Positions 22,077 through 33,518 of a stretch of 64,000 nt of DNA are shown piece by piece. The stretch lies in contig JAXIVH010000008.1 in NCBI GenBank assembly GCA_036785325.1, positions 11,093,937-11,157,936 on the forward strand. The letters run 5' to 3'. Each line of letters starts with the position of its first letter. Within the stretch, counting starts at the first letter, position 1. Origin of the DNA: Urophycis tenuis. Taxonomy: Eukaryota > Chordata > Actinopteri > Gadiformes > Phycidae. The notes under the pieces were generated by a model. It was not told the DNA's origin. It did no database searches and was given only the letters and a program-made list of their open reading frames with translations. The translations under genes were made by a program, and so were the position numbers.

Positions 22077-25000
22077 ATATGCAGATGCTTCCAAAAAGAC
22101 TGCAGTGGAAGGGAGTATTCTAGAAGCAACGATCAGCCCATTAGTACTGCCCCTGTGATTGTCCCTGCTGGGCAGAGCCATTTCCTTCTCACAAATTCAA
22201 AGCAAGGATTGCAGTGCAGCAAACTATATTTACTGTTACTGTTGCCACGCAAAAATGCCATCCCTCGTTACATCTGCAGCGATTTTCGGGAACATGGTTC
22301 TTGCTAATAGACCCTTTTGACAGGGGTGCTCATAACATTAATTATGGGTCAGCTTCTTCTATGGTGCTCTGTTATTTTATGTACGTTTAATATATGTGCC
22401 CTGGTATATGAAAGGCGTGACCATAATAGATTTTACCTGTGTTGTCAATGTGTTTTTAACCACAACATATTTCACGGCACACCTTGCCTTGCCTCATGGT
22501 TGGGGAGCAACTTGTTAGTAGTCATCTTGTCTAGCCAACATAATCAAATGTATTTTTTACTGTTATTTATAGAACAACTGCACACAAGCTGTAGGCATGC
22601 ATTAATTTGAACTGAATGACAAATCACCCTATTTCCCAATAGGGTGGACACCAACCAGAACAGTGAACCCCGCTCCTTTGAGGGTTCTTGCATCAGTGAT
22701 GAACTATTCACAGCGAACGCCCATAGACAACTATTTCTCCATTAAAAAGGAATGGATGCACACACCTACACAACGTCTGTAATTGCATACAGCAGACAGT
22801 GTGTCCAGTGGACTAGCGAGAGATCAGAGCTCATGTTAAAGCATATGAAAGCCTTTCAGGGGCCGCTGATCCACACTGCAACACATACATGCTTACTCTT
22901 ACTGCTCATGAACGTAACGGGGGGGCCGCCATTTTATGCTGTCTCAGTGGAGCAGAGAATGAGTGGACCTGAGTGGAACGCTGTCGGTAGAATTGATGAA
23001 GTTAGCGTGTCCTACTTCAGACATGACATTGATGAAATGATGCTGAGTCCTCAATAGAGGCTGCTCTCTGACTCGCCCACTCAGAGTGACTCACTCCGCT
23101 GGCGTGTCAGCATTTGTGCCATCAACAAAGTGGAGTGTGCGTTTGCGTGCCTGCATGCATTTTGCATGCAAGTGTGTGCGTGTGCATGTGATTGTGTGGC
23201 CATCCATTCACTGATAGTATCGGGACGGGAGGTTAGGAAATCACTCTCACAATGATATATCAAAAATGAAACACATTAAACATGCTTATGATTCCAAAGT
23301 GACTCTGTAAAATGCTCTGCATTCAGGTTGTTTATTGTGTTCTGAAATGACAATTGGGAATTGGGCAAATGGCCAGATGCCATGCAAATGGACCGCTTTA
23401 AGATATTTAACTAGGTAGGTATATTAACCTATATACCTACCCTATACTAGAAAGGCATTCCAAAGGTTAGAAAGTGGACTAGCAGGCAGAAGGTTGCCAG
23501 TTCAAATCCCTGGCCAATTGACACAGGGGGGTAGACAGAGTGATGGCCAGAGGCCAGCTCATTGTGCTCTGAGGGCGCTGCTGTGCTTTTGCATGGCTGT
23601 TTGGGGGCAGCAAGGGTTGAATGCAGAAGAATTGTTTCAACATGGGAATTAAGGTAGTATTAGGCATTGGGATGTAGTCAAGTATTTCTAAGTACGCTTC
23701 TCCTCTATCAATTTAGTCAGTGGAGGCCAGATTGATTAACCCTAAAATCCATCTTCCAGATTTGAACATAATTTTAACGTAATCAACATTTATTTTCATT
23801 GGCTGAGCTTTGTTGTCAAATGTATGTATGTGACAACGATGTAGACATCCTTGTTGAGGAGGATGTTGATTTCACTGTAACCAATATTTAGAAAGACTAG
23901 AACGTGGTGTTATTCAAACACACTAAATCAACAAATGAAGCCTTGACTCAAACATCCATCTATATCTATATCTAACTATATACAGCATGTATGACCCAAC
24001 AGGGCAGAGCTTTTTTCAAATCTTTGTGTATTTTAATAGAGCATCCGACAGCGCCCTGAAGACCCTCACAATATAGGGGTCTGGCAGACACAGACCCTTC
24101 TCTTCAGGCAGTCCTTCTTCCTTCAGCCAATACATTTGAATGGATGCAAATTGGACTGTTGATGGACATTTGCTAGTAGCTAGCTTATGGTTCAAGGCAT
24201 CTCCTCTCTCTGAGATTACTGTTTTTGTACATGATCCCTATGAAAAACAAGCGTAATAAACAAAAAAAGAAAAGCTAAAGCAAAAACGTGCGTGTACACA
24301 TAACAATAATGTTTCAATCCAAGCACGGGGTAGAGCCGGCTTTGTGTTTGAGTGTGATTCACAAGCAGTTTGTCTGCTTTAACTTGCTTTGCATTGCCTT
24401 GTAATCTGAGCCTTTGGTTTCTAGTTGTCATAGCAACACCACTCCCCCTCAGCTTACTCAGGTAGACACACTCAGTGGATGGGTCTGCTTCACAGCTCTG
24501 TGTTTGTGCCTGAGCAAGACGAGAATAGAGAGTGGGCAACATTGGACTCTAGGCTCTAGACTCTAGGCTGTTAGAAGTTACAAAAGATATTGGTATTTTT
24601 GGTGGTAATTTTCCATTGGCTGAACAAATTGAGAAGACAATTGAGAACACGAGGGCGCAGCGCGTAGAACTAAGAGTGTTTTCAATCCATATGGACCGCT
24701 TAATAATAGATGAGCTGGTGGTACATGTTCAGAGGCTTTGTGTGATGTCAACTGCAGTCATTTCCTGTCCTAACAGGAAGGGACTCTGGTTATCTTATTT
24801 TCCAGAACATCATTGCCGAAGAGTGATGTTATCTCAAGCAGTCATGCTTTGGGAATACGTTTAAACCATTCTGATTCTTTGTAGCATTTTGAAAAACGGA
24901 TTTGAGTCTCTGATCGTTAACTTCACGCTGATGTGACGAGTGCAGCATCATTCTATGATAAGCTGTAGTACTTTAAACTGTATACAGCACTGTAGTACTA

Positions 25001-28000
25001 AACACGTGGATGTCCTCCTCCTTAGAATATGATATATTATATTAGGTTGTATGCATCACATGTGCGTGAAGTGAACGGCAGAAGGAAAGGTGGAGCGTGG
25101 AGACTAAAATAACTTCTATGGCAGTACATTTTAATAGCTAAATAACAATAGAAAATACATATAATCATAAAAACATAAAATTTGCTTAATTGCATAACTG
25201 AGTTTATGTTGTGTAATGAGTGGATGAAGGGAACAACGTCTCAATACTGTCATTACCTCGCAGTGAAAACTCTCCATCAAGTCTTTGCAATGCAGCATTG
25301 CCCACAAGGTGTGCCCTGTTAGTTTATGTCATGTTCCAGATATAGCAATAAAGATAAAGCAACACATACGTACAACAATGAACACAATACCTTCATACAC
25401 TCACACCTTCATAGCCTAAAGGTTCTGGGGTAGAGGACTGTTGAGTTTCAGGTTTGGCGTCTTCAGTAAGACAAAGCACGTTGCTATAGAATCATGAGCT
25501 CTGTTTTTGTTTGTGAGGAAGTGATTGAGAGATGAAGAGATTAATCATTAAAGAAAGGAGGAAGTAGACAAAGAAGGAATGCTGTAAAACTTGTATTACA
25601 AGCTCTGACAGTTATTGCCACACAAAGGGTGTGGTGCCGTTGACAGAGGACAACACATGGCTAGGCAAATCACTCCTGTCCCCTAAATATAGTAACTATC
25701 ATAGTGTAATATAATCCAATACAAAATGATGTGAATTCAAACTATACGTTGCCGTATAGTTTATAGTTTAAGTATGCTTCTAGAAAACCAAAGCAGAGCT
25801 CAGATAGTCTTAGCAACCAGAGAGGTGTATATCATGTGTCTCCAGGCCACCCTAATGGCTTTATTGATTTTTGGGAGGCATGGGAGATCATCACTATCCA
25901 TTACCCGGGGAGGAAACATTAACAGTTTTCAATAAGCCTACCTTACATTTCTTTAATTAGTTTTAAGACAAGCTAGTTTTATCGCTGTGTAATATGAGCA
26001 ATATAGGCCCTTTTCCTGTCTGATCATACTGGGGCGTGTCTGTGTTCTTATGAATTTATGTGACCTCATGTTATTGGTTGTGGAGCAATAAACAGTGGCA
26101 TTACTGTATAGTAAAATTTTAATAAGACTAAGTTAACTGGGGACACAAGTGTGAAACTTTTTTGGCAATCTTACCAAACCAAGCCAGTCCCTCCAGTTAC
26201 ATCGCCAAACCCTGCCTCTCTGGTCGTGGGGGAGGTGTTGCCGAAAAGCGCCACACAAATAAAATCAATTATTATTATTATTATTATTAAACCAGCTGAC
26301 TGCACATAACGATGAACTGCTTGTGCTGTTGTGAACTATATAACCAAACATGAAATCAATTGTCTCTTTGTCTCCAGCCTACATGGACAAGATCAAGGAG
26401 ATGTCCATGCTGTCTCTTATCTGCTCTTGCTTCCACTCACAGCCCCATCCTACCAGCCTCGTTCATGTTGAAGGTCTGTCTATCAACTAATGATATTCAT
26501 CTCGCTCGGCCAGTCAATAGAAAAATGTGCTGATTACAGGAGCCGATCATGTGACTCAAAAACATTACTATTGTGCACAGCAAGAATTGTGGACAAGAGG
26601 CAACGTCATTATGTTCAGTAAATGAGACAACAAATTATTATCCTGCATGCATTCGACATAATTATTCTCTAAATTGCCCTGACTCTCAACAAAGGTAGGC
26701 TTGTAAATTGCATGAAAAGCCTACAAGCCAAATCATTATAAAATCATTTAAAAGAATGTATTCTATTATAAAAGGATCTTAATTATCTTCACACCTATAA
26801 TACTAGGGCGGTGTGGCAGCATTGAGGTTATAAAATAGCCTGTACAATTCTAGCCTTATATTGGGCAAGAGCTAACAGAAGCTGCTACCAATTCCAATTG
26901 GTGGATAAAAATCCACCAATTGGAATTGGCCATGAAAAATCATGAATGATGCACCACCACCACCAATGTTTTTTCACCACTGAAAAAACATCATAATCAA
27001 CCAATCAAATGTCCCCTGACCAGGCTGGTAGCCATGGCATCATTAATGAGTATCGTCCAGTCAAACTGTTTAGTCATATGCATCACATGGATGCTGTTGT
27101 TGTTTCTAGACATGGAGGTTCAGACCAAGAGTACGACCAAGCGTGCCTCAGGTCAGGCCTTTGAGGTGTACCTGGAGGCTCCCGTGGAACCGTCTCCAGA
27201 CAAACCCAAGTCCAAGACCCCCCTCAGAAAGGAGCTGTCCATGGAGGAGCTCCAGAAGAGGCTAGAGGCTGCTGAAGAGAGGAGGAAGGTGAACAGGGCT
27301 GATGCCACAGGGGGGCCTGGGACAGTTTGCATTTTGCATCAGTCTGGCCTTGGCTTGCCATTGATTGAATACCAAATATTGGCACGGTCTTATGTTGTTA
27401 AAAAAACTCAGTTTTGAAGTGAGGTAAAAACATATTCTCATCTAAGAAAAGCCTTTTGTGCAGATTTCTCTTAATCTTTTAACATCATTAATTAGTTTAT
27501 TTTGGATCAAAACTCTTTTGATTGCTATGTAGATGGCCAAACATTCCTTGGTCGCTGCCATTTCCTTTTTATTTAGCAGGCAATGGCACTCCTTGCATCA
27601 TCATGAACTGAAAGTCCCCCCCCCTAGCGCTGATTGGTCCCATCATGTTCCAATTTTTGAGCTCGAGGCCGAACTGATCTGCAGCGAGAAACAAAACATG
27701 AACTCGCAAGATGAGGTCAAGATCGTATCACAAGGCTATGCCCCCAGCTCCTGAAAATACATTTTATAGCCATTTAAAAAAAAAAAAAAAAGTTCCTTTT
27801 GTGATGTCATCCTTTGCAATGGTAAAAACATCTCTACGGTAATTCTAAATAAGATAAATATGAAACATAATAAATGTCATCACCCTCCCCAGTCCCAGGA
27901 GGCCATGGTGCTCCAGCAGCTGGCAGAGAGGCGGGAGCATGAGCGCGAGGTGCTTCAGAAGGCCCTCCAGGAGAACCACAACTTCAGCAGGAGGGCGGAG

Positions 28001-29291
28001 GAGAAGCTCCACCAGAAGATGGAGGTCAACAAGGAGAACCGCGAGGCCCACCTCAGCGCACTTAAGCAACGGCTGCACGAGAAGGCAAGGAGGCCACGCT
28101 AGAGAGTCTGTCTTCCCTGTCTGTCTTCTCTGTCTGTCTTGCACCTCAAATTAGATGCATCAGATTTACCAGTAGTGGCAATAAACCAAACGAGAGAGGA
28201 GTCATTTGACAACAATGACATGTATTTTTTTAAATTTGTAAACATATATTGTTGTACGGCCCACAGAGTTAATTGTTTTGAACTAAGACGTGTCTACCAA
28301 TGCTTTGGTTGTTTGTGGGTGACATACCCATTTTACATTTTACCTGATCCTACATTATAATCCCTTAATCAACTCCATTACTGTTGACTCGTCTTACTTC
28401 AGGCGTACCGATAGCTACATGGTTTGTCTCATCTTAAGTCACTATATTTCTGTCATTGATATCTCGCTAACACACATCACACACATGACACTCTACCCTG
28501 CCAGCATCCGACCCTCCTTGCTCAACATCATACAGGCCCCCTTTGTTCTCTTCCCACAGAGGCATACAGATGCCTTACTGAATGTAGACTATCCATGTCT
28601 CGCATGTATTAACCCCGACAATTGCCGGTGACATCTTTTGCGATCTTCACAAATCCCTGACATTGCTGAGGCCGTCATTAAAATGATCCACTGACAAACC
28701 TCACTGAAACACTGAAACACGCTTGACATTATACTGCGGCAGTAGTATAATGTGGGTAGAGCGGGTGGAGAGCGGATCATCCACCAACTGTGGGGTCAGC
28801 GGTTCGATCCCCTTGAACCCCCTCCGCCAACTGTCCACATGTTGAACCACTCAAATATACTGATTGTAACAAAGCGTCTGCTAAATGCTCCTTTATACTA
28901 AAAACACTAGTGGTAGCACTTGGAAGTTATTTTGTTTGAGACAAAACAAGTGGAGAAATAATCTGATCTGTATCTCTTTTTCCTATTATGGCTTTCCTAA
29001 ATTATGGAAATATAAAGAAAACACAAACACACGTACACACAAACTGGGTAGAACTTGTTGTTGTTGTTGTTGTTGTAAACAACTCCCTCCTTTTTAGTGT
29101 CCGGTTTTCTGCCATGTCTTCAGCAGGTTTCCTCATTCATGTCCTCAGAAAAGGGGAATCGGGCCTACATGACATATCTGACCGCAACCTTGCTTTGATC
29201 TGCTGGGTTTTGTTTTTCTTTTGTCTTGCAGGAAGTTCATGCAGCCCAGGTTCGCAGAAATAAGGAACGTCAGAGCGATTACTCTGGTTGA
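21654..29291 (+). CDS. stmn3: Stathmin-3 (SCLIP), neuronal microtubule regulator, 5 exons
   Basis: Exons: 21654-21672, 26378-26473, 27110-27288, 27893-28084, 29232-29291. Total is 546 nt, 181 aa (human STMN3 has 180). Phases match at all junctions. The N-terminal region has the stathmin-family membrane motif SLICSCF with Cys-22 and Cys-24, which are palmitoylated in the family and send the protein to Golgi and vesicles. The stathmin-like domain begins near KRASGQAFEV, runs through LSMEELQKRLEAAEERRK and the long charged helix (AERREHEREVLQKAL, FSRRAEEKLHQKME), and ends RRNKERQSDYSG. Known role: binds tubulin dimers and promotes microtubule turnover in neurons. The last intron (28085-29231) starts with GC, not GT. 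Reading on into it gives a stop after five codons. The very short first coding exon and a 4.7 kb first intron are usual for this family. Confidence 0.96.
21763..21788. repeat. Poly(G) run at the start of stmn3 intron 1
   Basis: About 26 G residues, about 90 bases after the first coding exon of stmn3. In RNA this G run could form a quadruplex. Confidence 0.9.
21789..26377. other. stmn3 intron 1, mostly unique sequence
   Basis: It holds an (AT)n run at 22042-22072 and an (ATT)n run at about 26268-26289. I see no coding exon, RNA gene or complete transposon. Open frames here are short and have no family features. Confidence 0.5.
26888..26929. other. Perfect hairpin in stmn3 intron 2
   Basis: Two inverted 19-bp arms (26888-26906 and 26911-26929) separated by aaaa. 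The arms contain ccaattccaattggtggat and its exact inverse. No run of T follows that would suggest a Pol III end, and no known RNA family is recognised. Confidence 0.85.
28737..28895 (+). mobile_element. tRNA-derived SINE in stmn3 intron 4
   Basis: Head gcggcagtagtataatgtgg..., B-box-like gcggttcgatcccc (near 28799-28812), middle caactgtccacatgttgaac, and a tail with gcgtctgctaaatgctcc. It is the same family as 4924-5096 and 46357-46543, here diverged. Its tRNA-like head is not a tRNA gene. Confidence 0.75.
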
Positions 29292-29445
29292 GCAGTTCAG
29301 AATAAGTTCAGAAACGCCGCTGGCAAGCTCTCCAAAAACGGCAAAATGCAAACACAGACATCACACAATTATGACTCATCAATGGTTTATTTTTGGTAAT
29401 CAAATGACACCAACAGATTCTAATGTCGGAGACACAAGTATAGTT

Positions 29446-29455
29446 GAAATAAAGT
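29446..29455 (+). terminator. Likely polyadenylation signal of stmn3
   Basis: The sequence gttgaaataaagtc lies about 160 bases after the stmn3 stop at 29289-29291. It is followed by a T-rich stretch. Confidence 0.6.
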
Positions 29456-29942
29456 CACATTTTCATCCACTGTCTGATCCTTTTCTGTTCCTTTTCTGCT
29501 GTGAATGATGATGAAGGAGTCATTAGTCATCATTTTCAAGAAATAAAATGTTATTTGAAATGTGACCTATAGGCCTACCCCTACATCGACCTTTGTATTA
29601 CAACATGGTATTGGGGGTAGCCCACTGTATGTTTCTAAGCTTGATCAGGGACGGAGTGGGACTGAAAAGCGGGTCTGTGGGGAAGTTAGAAATGTCCTGT
29701 CATTGTTCGATTCAAACGCGATAATATTACTTCAGCACTTGCTTCAAAATGTTGCAAACATCACTGTATCCCTATGAAGATAGTAGTGGTGGTGATGTTT
29801 TAACGCAGACCTCCAAGTAAACACACTGTCGTCATTGATGATATGTCATCTCAAGTTATTGCAGTAGGCCTACAGTACATGTTTTTGTTCTTCTCGATTA
29901 CATTCATAATGAAACTCCAAGGTCTGTCTGACGAACAGCCTT

Positions 29943-29956
29943 AGTGAAACGAAACC
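29943..29956 (+). promoter_or_regulatory. ISRE/IRF-like motif upstream of helz2
   Basis: The sequence agtgaaacgaaacc contains the IRF core AANNGAAA and differs from the ISRE core GAAANNGAAA by one base. It lies about 60-100 bases before a likely non-coding first exon of helz2. HELZ2 is an interferon-induced gene in mammals, which makes a real site plausible. Activity is not shown by sequence alone. Confidence 0.55.
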
Positions 29957-29989
29957 TATGGGGCACTAAGGGGTGTGTCTTTACGTAGA

Positions 29990-30103
29990 AACGCTTTGTA
30001 TTTGTCTCTGCTGTTAATACAATCGCGACAGTTCATTGCGAAGTTCATCGCGAGCAGACATCAAGGTAGGCATATGCGACCCACCCAGTTGTACATTTGT
30101 GAG
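29990..30103 (+). other. Likely non-coding first exon of helz2
   Basis: The start is uncertain. There are two donor candidates: aag|gtaggc after 30065 and the stronger gag|gtaagc after 30103. A strong acceptor (ctgctatttctattttgatag) lies at 31567, just before the coding start. The ISRE-like motif lies just upstream. Inferred from splice sites and position only. Confidence 0.4.
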
Positions 30104-30849
30104 GTAAGCTGAGGCTTATCTTTCATATATTTAAAATTCACAATTCGTGAACCCATCCTATTTCTGGATAACTTGACACCATGAGGTAGACCTACTTCTG
30201 AGTAATGTCAGTTTACCTTGCCTTCCTGGTCAATGATCTAGCAAAAAAATAAGTGTATGTAGCCTAAGAGCTGTTTGGTTAAGGTATTCAACACTTTCAT
30301 CACACACAGCTGTTTTGTTGTTTGTTGTTTACGCAATGTTTATTATTTTAGGCTGCACATAGGGCAGGTTGCCTATTATTATTTGTAGGTATGGCAAATG
30401 TGTTGAACTTATGGCCCAGTGCAGTGGACTTGTGTTTCAATTAGAAATATTGATACAATTAATCAATGTTCACGAAATTAAATAAAATGTCAATACATTT
30501 CCCACATTTTGGTAAATGCATAGACAGTATCCGTTGTTTACCCCGTTGGTCCTCTATCGTGCCTGACTAGCACCCTCTAGTGGCTGCCAGCCAGTAAAAC
30601 ATCCAGATGTTGGGGCGATGAGAGATAACGTTGAGCCTAGCTTTCCATTGTTACGTTTCACTCCGCTATTTCCTTTCCCATTCGAGCGTGTGTTCCACAT
30701 ACGGATGGCTGGCGTTTCGATCCTCAACTAAATTAAATCTGTCTAAATGATTACGGGCATTCTAATGCACTAGTAATTCCTCCTGTTGAATTACATTTTC
30801 TAATTCTATCTTCTGAATCTGTGAATCTACCTATCTACCTCTACCCATG

Positions 30850-31210
30850 TGCTCTATGAATCTTTCCGGTTTACTCCATGTTCAGGGAGGGGGGGGAGGG
30901 GGGGCTCAAAGCGCCTGGGGGGGGGGGGGGGGGGGGGGGGGCATCCATCCTAGAGGATGGATGTTATTGTTATGCAGGCTTCAGTTGGACTCTGAACAAG
31001 TGAGTCTTGAGTCTCTTCAACAGATAGGAGTTGGGATTTTGCCATCCCACATTTTCCTCCTTTTAGTGATGGAGGTACCAGTCGACCAGCTGAGTTAGTT
31101 GAGTGGAGTAGGGGTGTGGGGTTTCACTAATGCTTGGAGGTAGGTAGGGGCAGTTGCGTTTACAGCTTTGTTGGCCAGTACCATTGTCTTGGTACTGTCC
31201 AGAGGGTACA
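30850..31210 (-). repeat. Poly(G) run and LINE-like fragment before helz2
   Basis: Around 30886-30941 there are G runs, the longest about 23. After it comes a sequence with gaacaagtgagtcttgagtc and ggccagtaccattgtcttgg, which resembles antisense 3' parts of fish LINEs. No frame is intact and the clade is unknown. Confidence 0.4.
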
Positions 31211-31575
31211 AAGAGTGACAGGCACATTTTAAACCACTGCACTAGTTATCTAAATGTTGAATCCTGCATTGCTAGCAGTGTCTACTTGATGTGTACCGGG
31301 GTTTTTTTACCTTTTTTTTTTTACATATCAAGTACATGTCTACTTGATATGTACCAGGGTTTTTTTTACTCTTAATTGCTGCTTTCATAAGGAAAAAACA
31401 TGACGGCTATTTGTCTGATTTTGAAACCATGGTACCTTCTTAATTGTTTAAATATTTTCGAATAGTGTCGACTTTTGTTTAGTCTTTGTTGCTTATGACT
31501 ACGTAAACACTAATATCATGGTATTTTGTCTGTCTGTCTGTTTTCTCTGCTATTTCTATTTTGATAGAGACAACG

Positions 31576-31647
31576 ATGGACATTATTTGAAATCGGAATA
31601 TGTTGGTATCCCACTGTTCATTTAAAGACCAAATTGGTCCAAAATGA
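31576..31647 (+). promoter_or_regulatory. Two upstream ORFs in the helz2 leader
   Basis: uORF1 is 31576-31590 (four codons plus TGA). uORF2 is 31600-31647 (15 codons); its TGA overlaps the helz2 start as ATGA (ATG at 31644, TGA at 31645). Such an overlap allows stop-and-restart translation. Both uORFs lie in the likely leader, which begins after the acceptor AG at 31566-31567. Confidence 0.65.
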
Positions 31648-33479
31648 ATAGTCTTTTATCCACACACGACCTTAAACTGGTATGTGCTACATGTGCCATC
31701 AGAGAAAATGAAATCTCCTACACGCTACAATCTGTTGCCCACCAGTGCGCCAGCAACCTGCTCCTCGGCACAGCTAAGGGTTCCAGCAAATGGAGGCCCA
31801 TTTCTCGACGCCCAGAGTTCCCAAGGCCGATGAAATACGTTGTATGTTGGTACTTTGTGGAGGGCTCTGGCTGCACCAAACATTGGAACCGGTGTACCTT
31901 CGCTAGAAGCGCGGAGGAGGCCGCAGTGTGGAACTTTGAAAGGCAACAGGGGATAGACCGCATCAGCCTTTGCAGTCTCTTAGATCAGACTCAAGGTGAT
32001 CAGCTTGAGTACGCTGCAGTTGGACAGGGTCAGTTTGAATCACTGGATGACGTCCTCAAGCTGTTTGATTTGAAAGGCGCGTGCTCTGTGTGCTCCACCA
32101 AAGAGAATGACATAACGTACACCGTGCAAAGAGTCAGTCATCTCTGTCAACAATATTTGTTTTTAGCCAGCTTCAAGGGCTCTAACATTTGGAGACCTGT
32201 TGGTGACCGTCCTGCGGGGATAAGGTGCGGCCCAAATGTTGTTTATCAAGTATGCCAATACTTTACGGAGGGTTCTGGTTGCTCCAGAGATGGTCTGTGC
32301 TGCACATTTGCAAGAAGCATGGAAGAAGCCTGCTTATGGAACTTTGCAAAAAACACAAATATGGATAACGACACCATATTACAACATGTGAATTATGCCA
32401 ATTCCTTGACCCCAGAAGACACAGCAAGGAACATACTCAAAGAGCTCTCTGGTAAATTCCTTGAGCTGTGCCAGGACTGTTTCTTCAGCAGTCCGCAGAA
32501 GGTGACGGTGCAGGGTTTGGATGGCACCTGCACTGCAGCGCCCCCTGGCGCCCATGCCTGGAAGCCCGTCCTGGTCCATCATTTGTCAGAGCATCGAGGG
32601 AAGGAGGTCTACCACAAGGTGCGCCCTCTTCCCCCAGGCTGCACGTTTGAGTACTGCAGCCACGTCAGCCAAGGAAAGCCCTGTTGGCATGAGGTGGACC
32701 GCTGCCATGCGGCTCATAGCGAGGTGGAGATGGCAGTGTGGCTGGCAGAGAGTGGTAAGCTGGCGGACTCAATTCGTCCCCAGCTGCTCCGGCTGAGCCA
32801 GGAGCAGCCACAGCAGCAGAGCGATGGAGGCGGAAGAGCAGCAGCAGCAGCCTTCTACTGTAAAGCTTGCCTCCTGACCTTGTCCTCTGAGGAGAGGTTC
32901 CTCCAGCACTGCGCCTCACTGGAGCATGCCCAGATCATCACCGGTGACAACAGCACACAGTGGAATACACGCCCACCTCCACACAACCACAGAGAAGACT
33001 TTGGTCTCTGCGTGAGGTGAGTAAATCTAGTCAAAGTAGGATGAGAACCAAGCACTAAAATACAAACAAACAAACAAAAATGGCACAGATACAGCACCAA
33101 ACCCCTTTTATTATTGAGGTCTAATGGGTCTTGCATTTGCCTTTCCTGAATAATTAAACATAAACAAAGTTGCATTGATTCTGTAATTTCACACAGCAAT
33201 CTAACCCACTACACATTTTAATAGCAAATATTAAAAGAGAAATATTGTATGTAACAATAGCATTGTCCTTTATCATTCATGAAGGACTAGAAAAAGGAAA
33301 CGAAAACTAAGGTATAACATCATGACTAGATTTTTTAAGCAAACATACATAATAGACACAAAAATAGTCATTGAATGTTGAATGAATCAGTGTAGGAATG
33401 GTAAACTTTTTTTCATTGCAATGTAAACATACGTCTACAGCAATTTTGGAATTGCAGTTGCCTTTTCTGAATGTATACA

Positions 33480-33518
<39 letters not shown>

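Noticed and set aside
31725..31963. Minus-strand frames opposite helz2 exon 1
   Set aside because: Shadows of the long coding exon; no start or family support.
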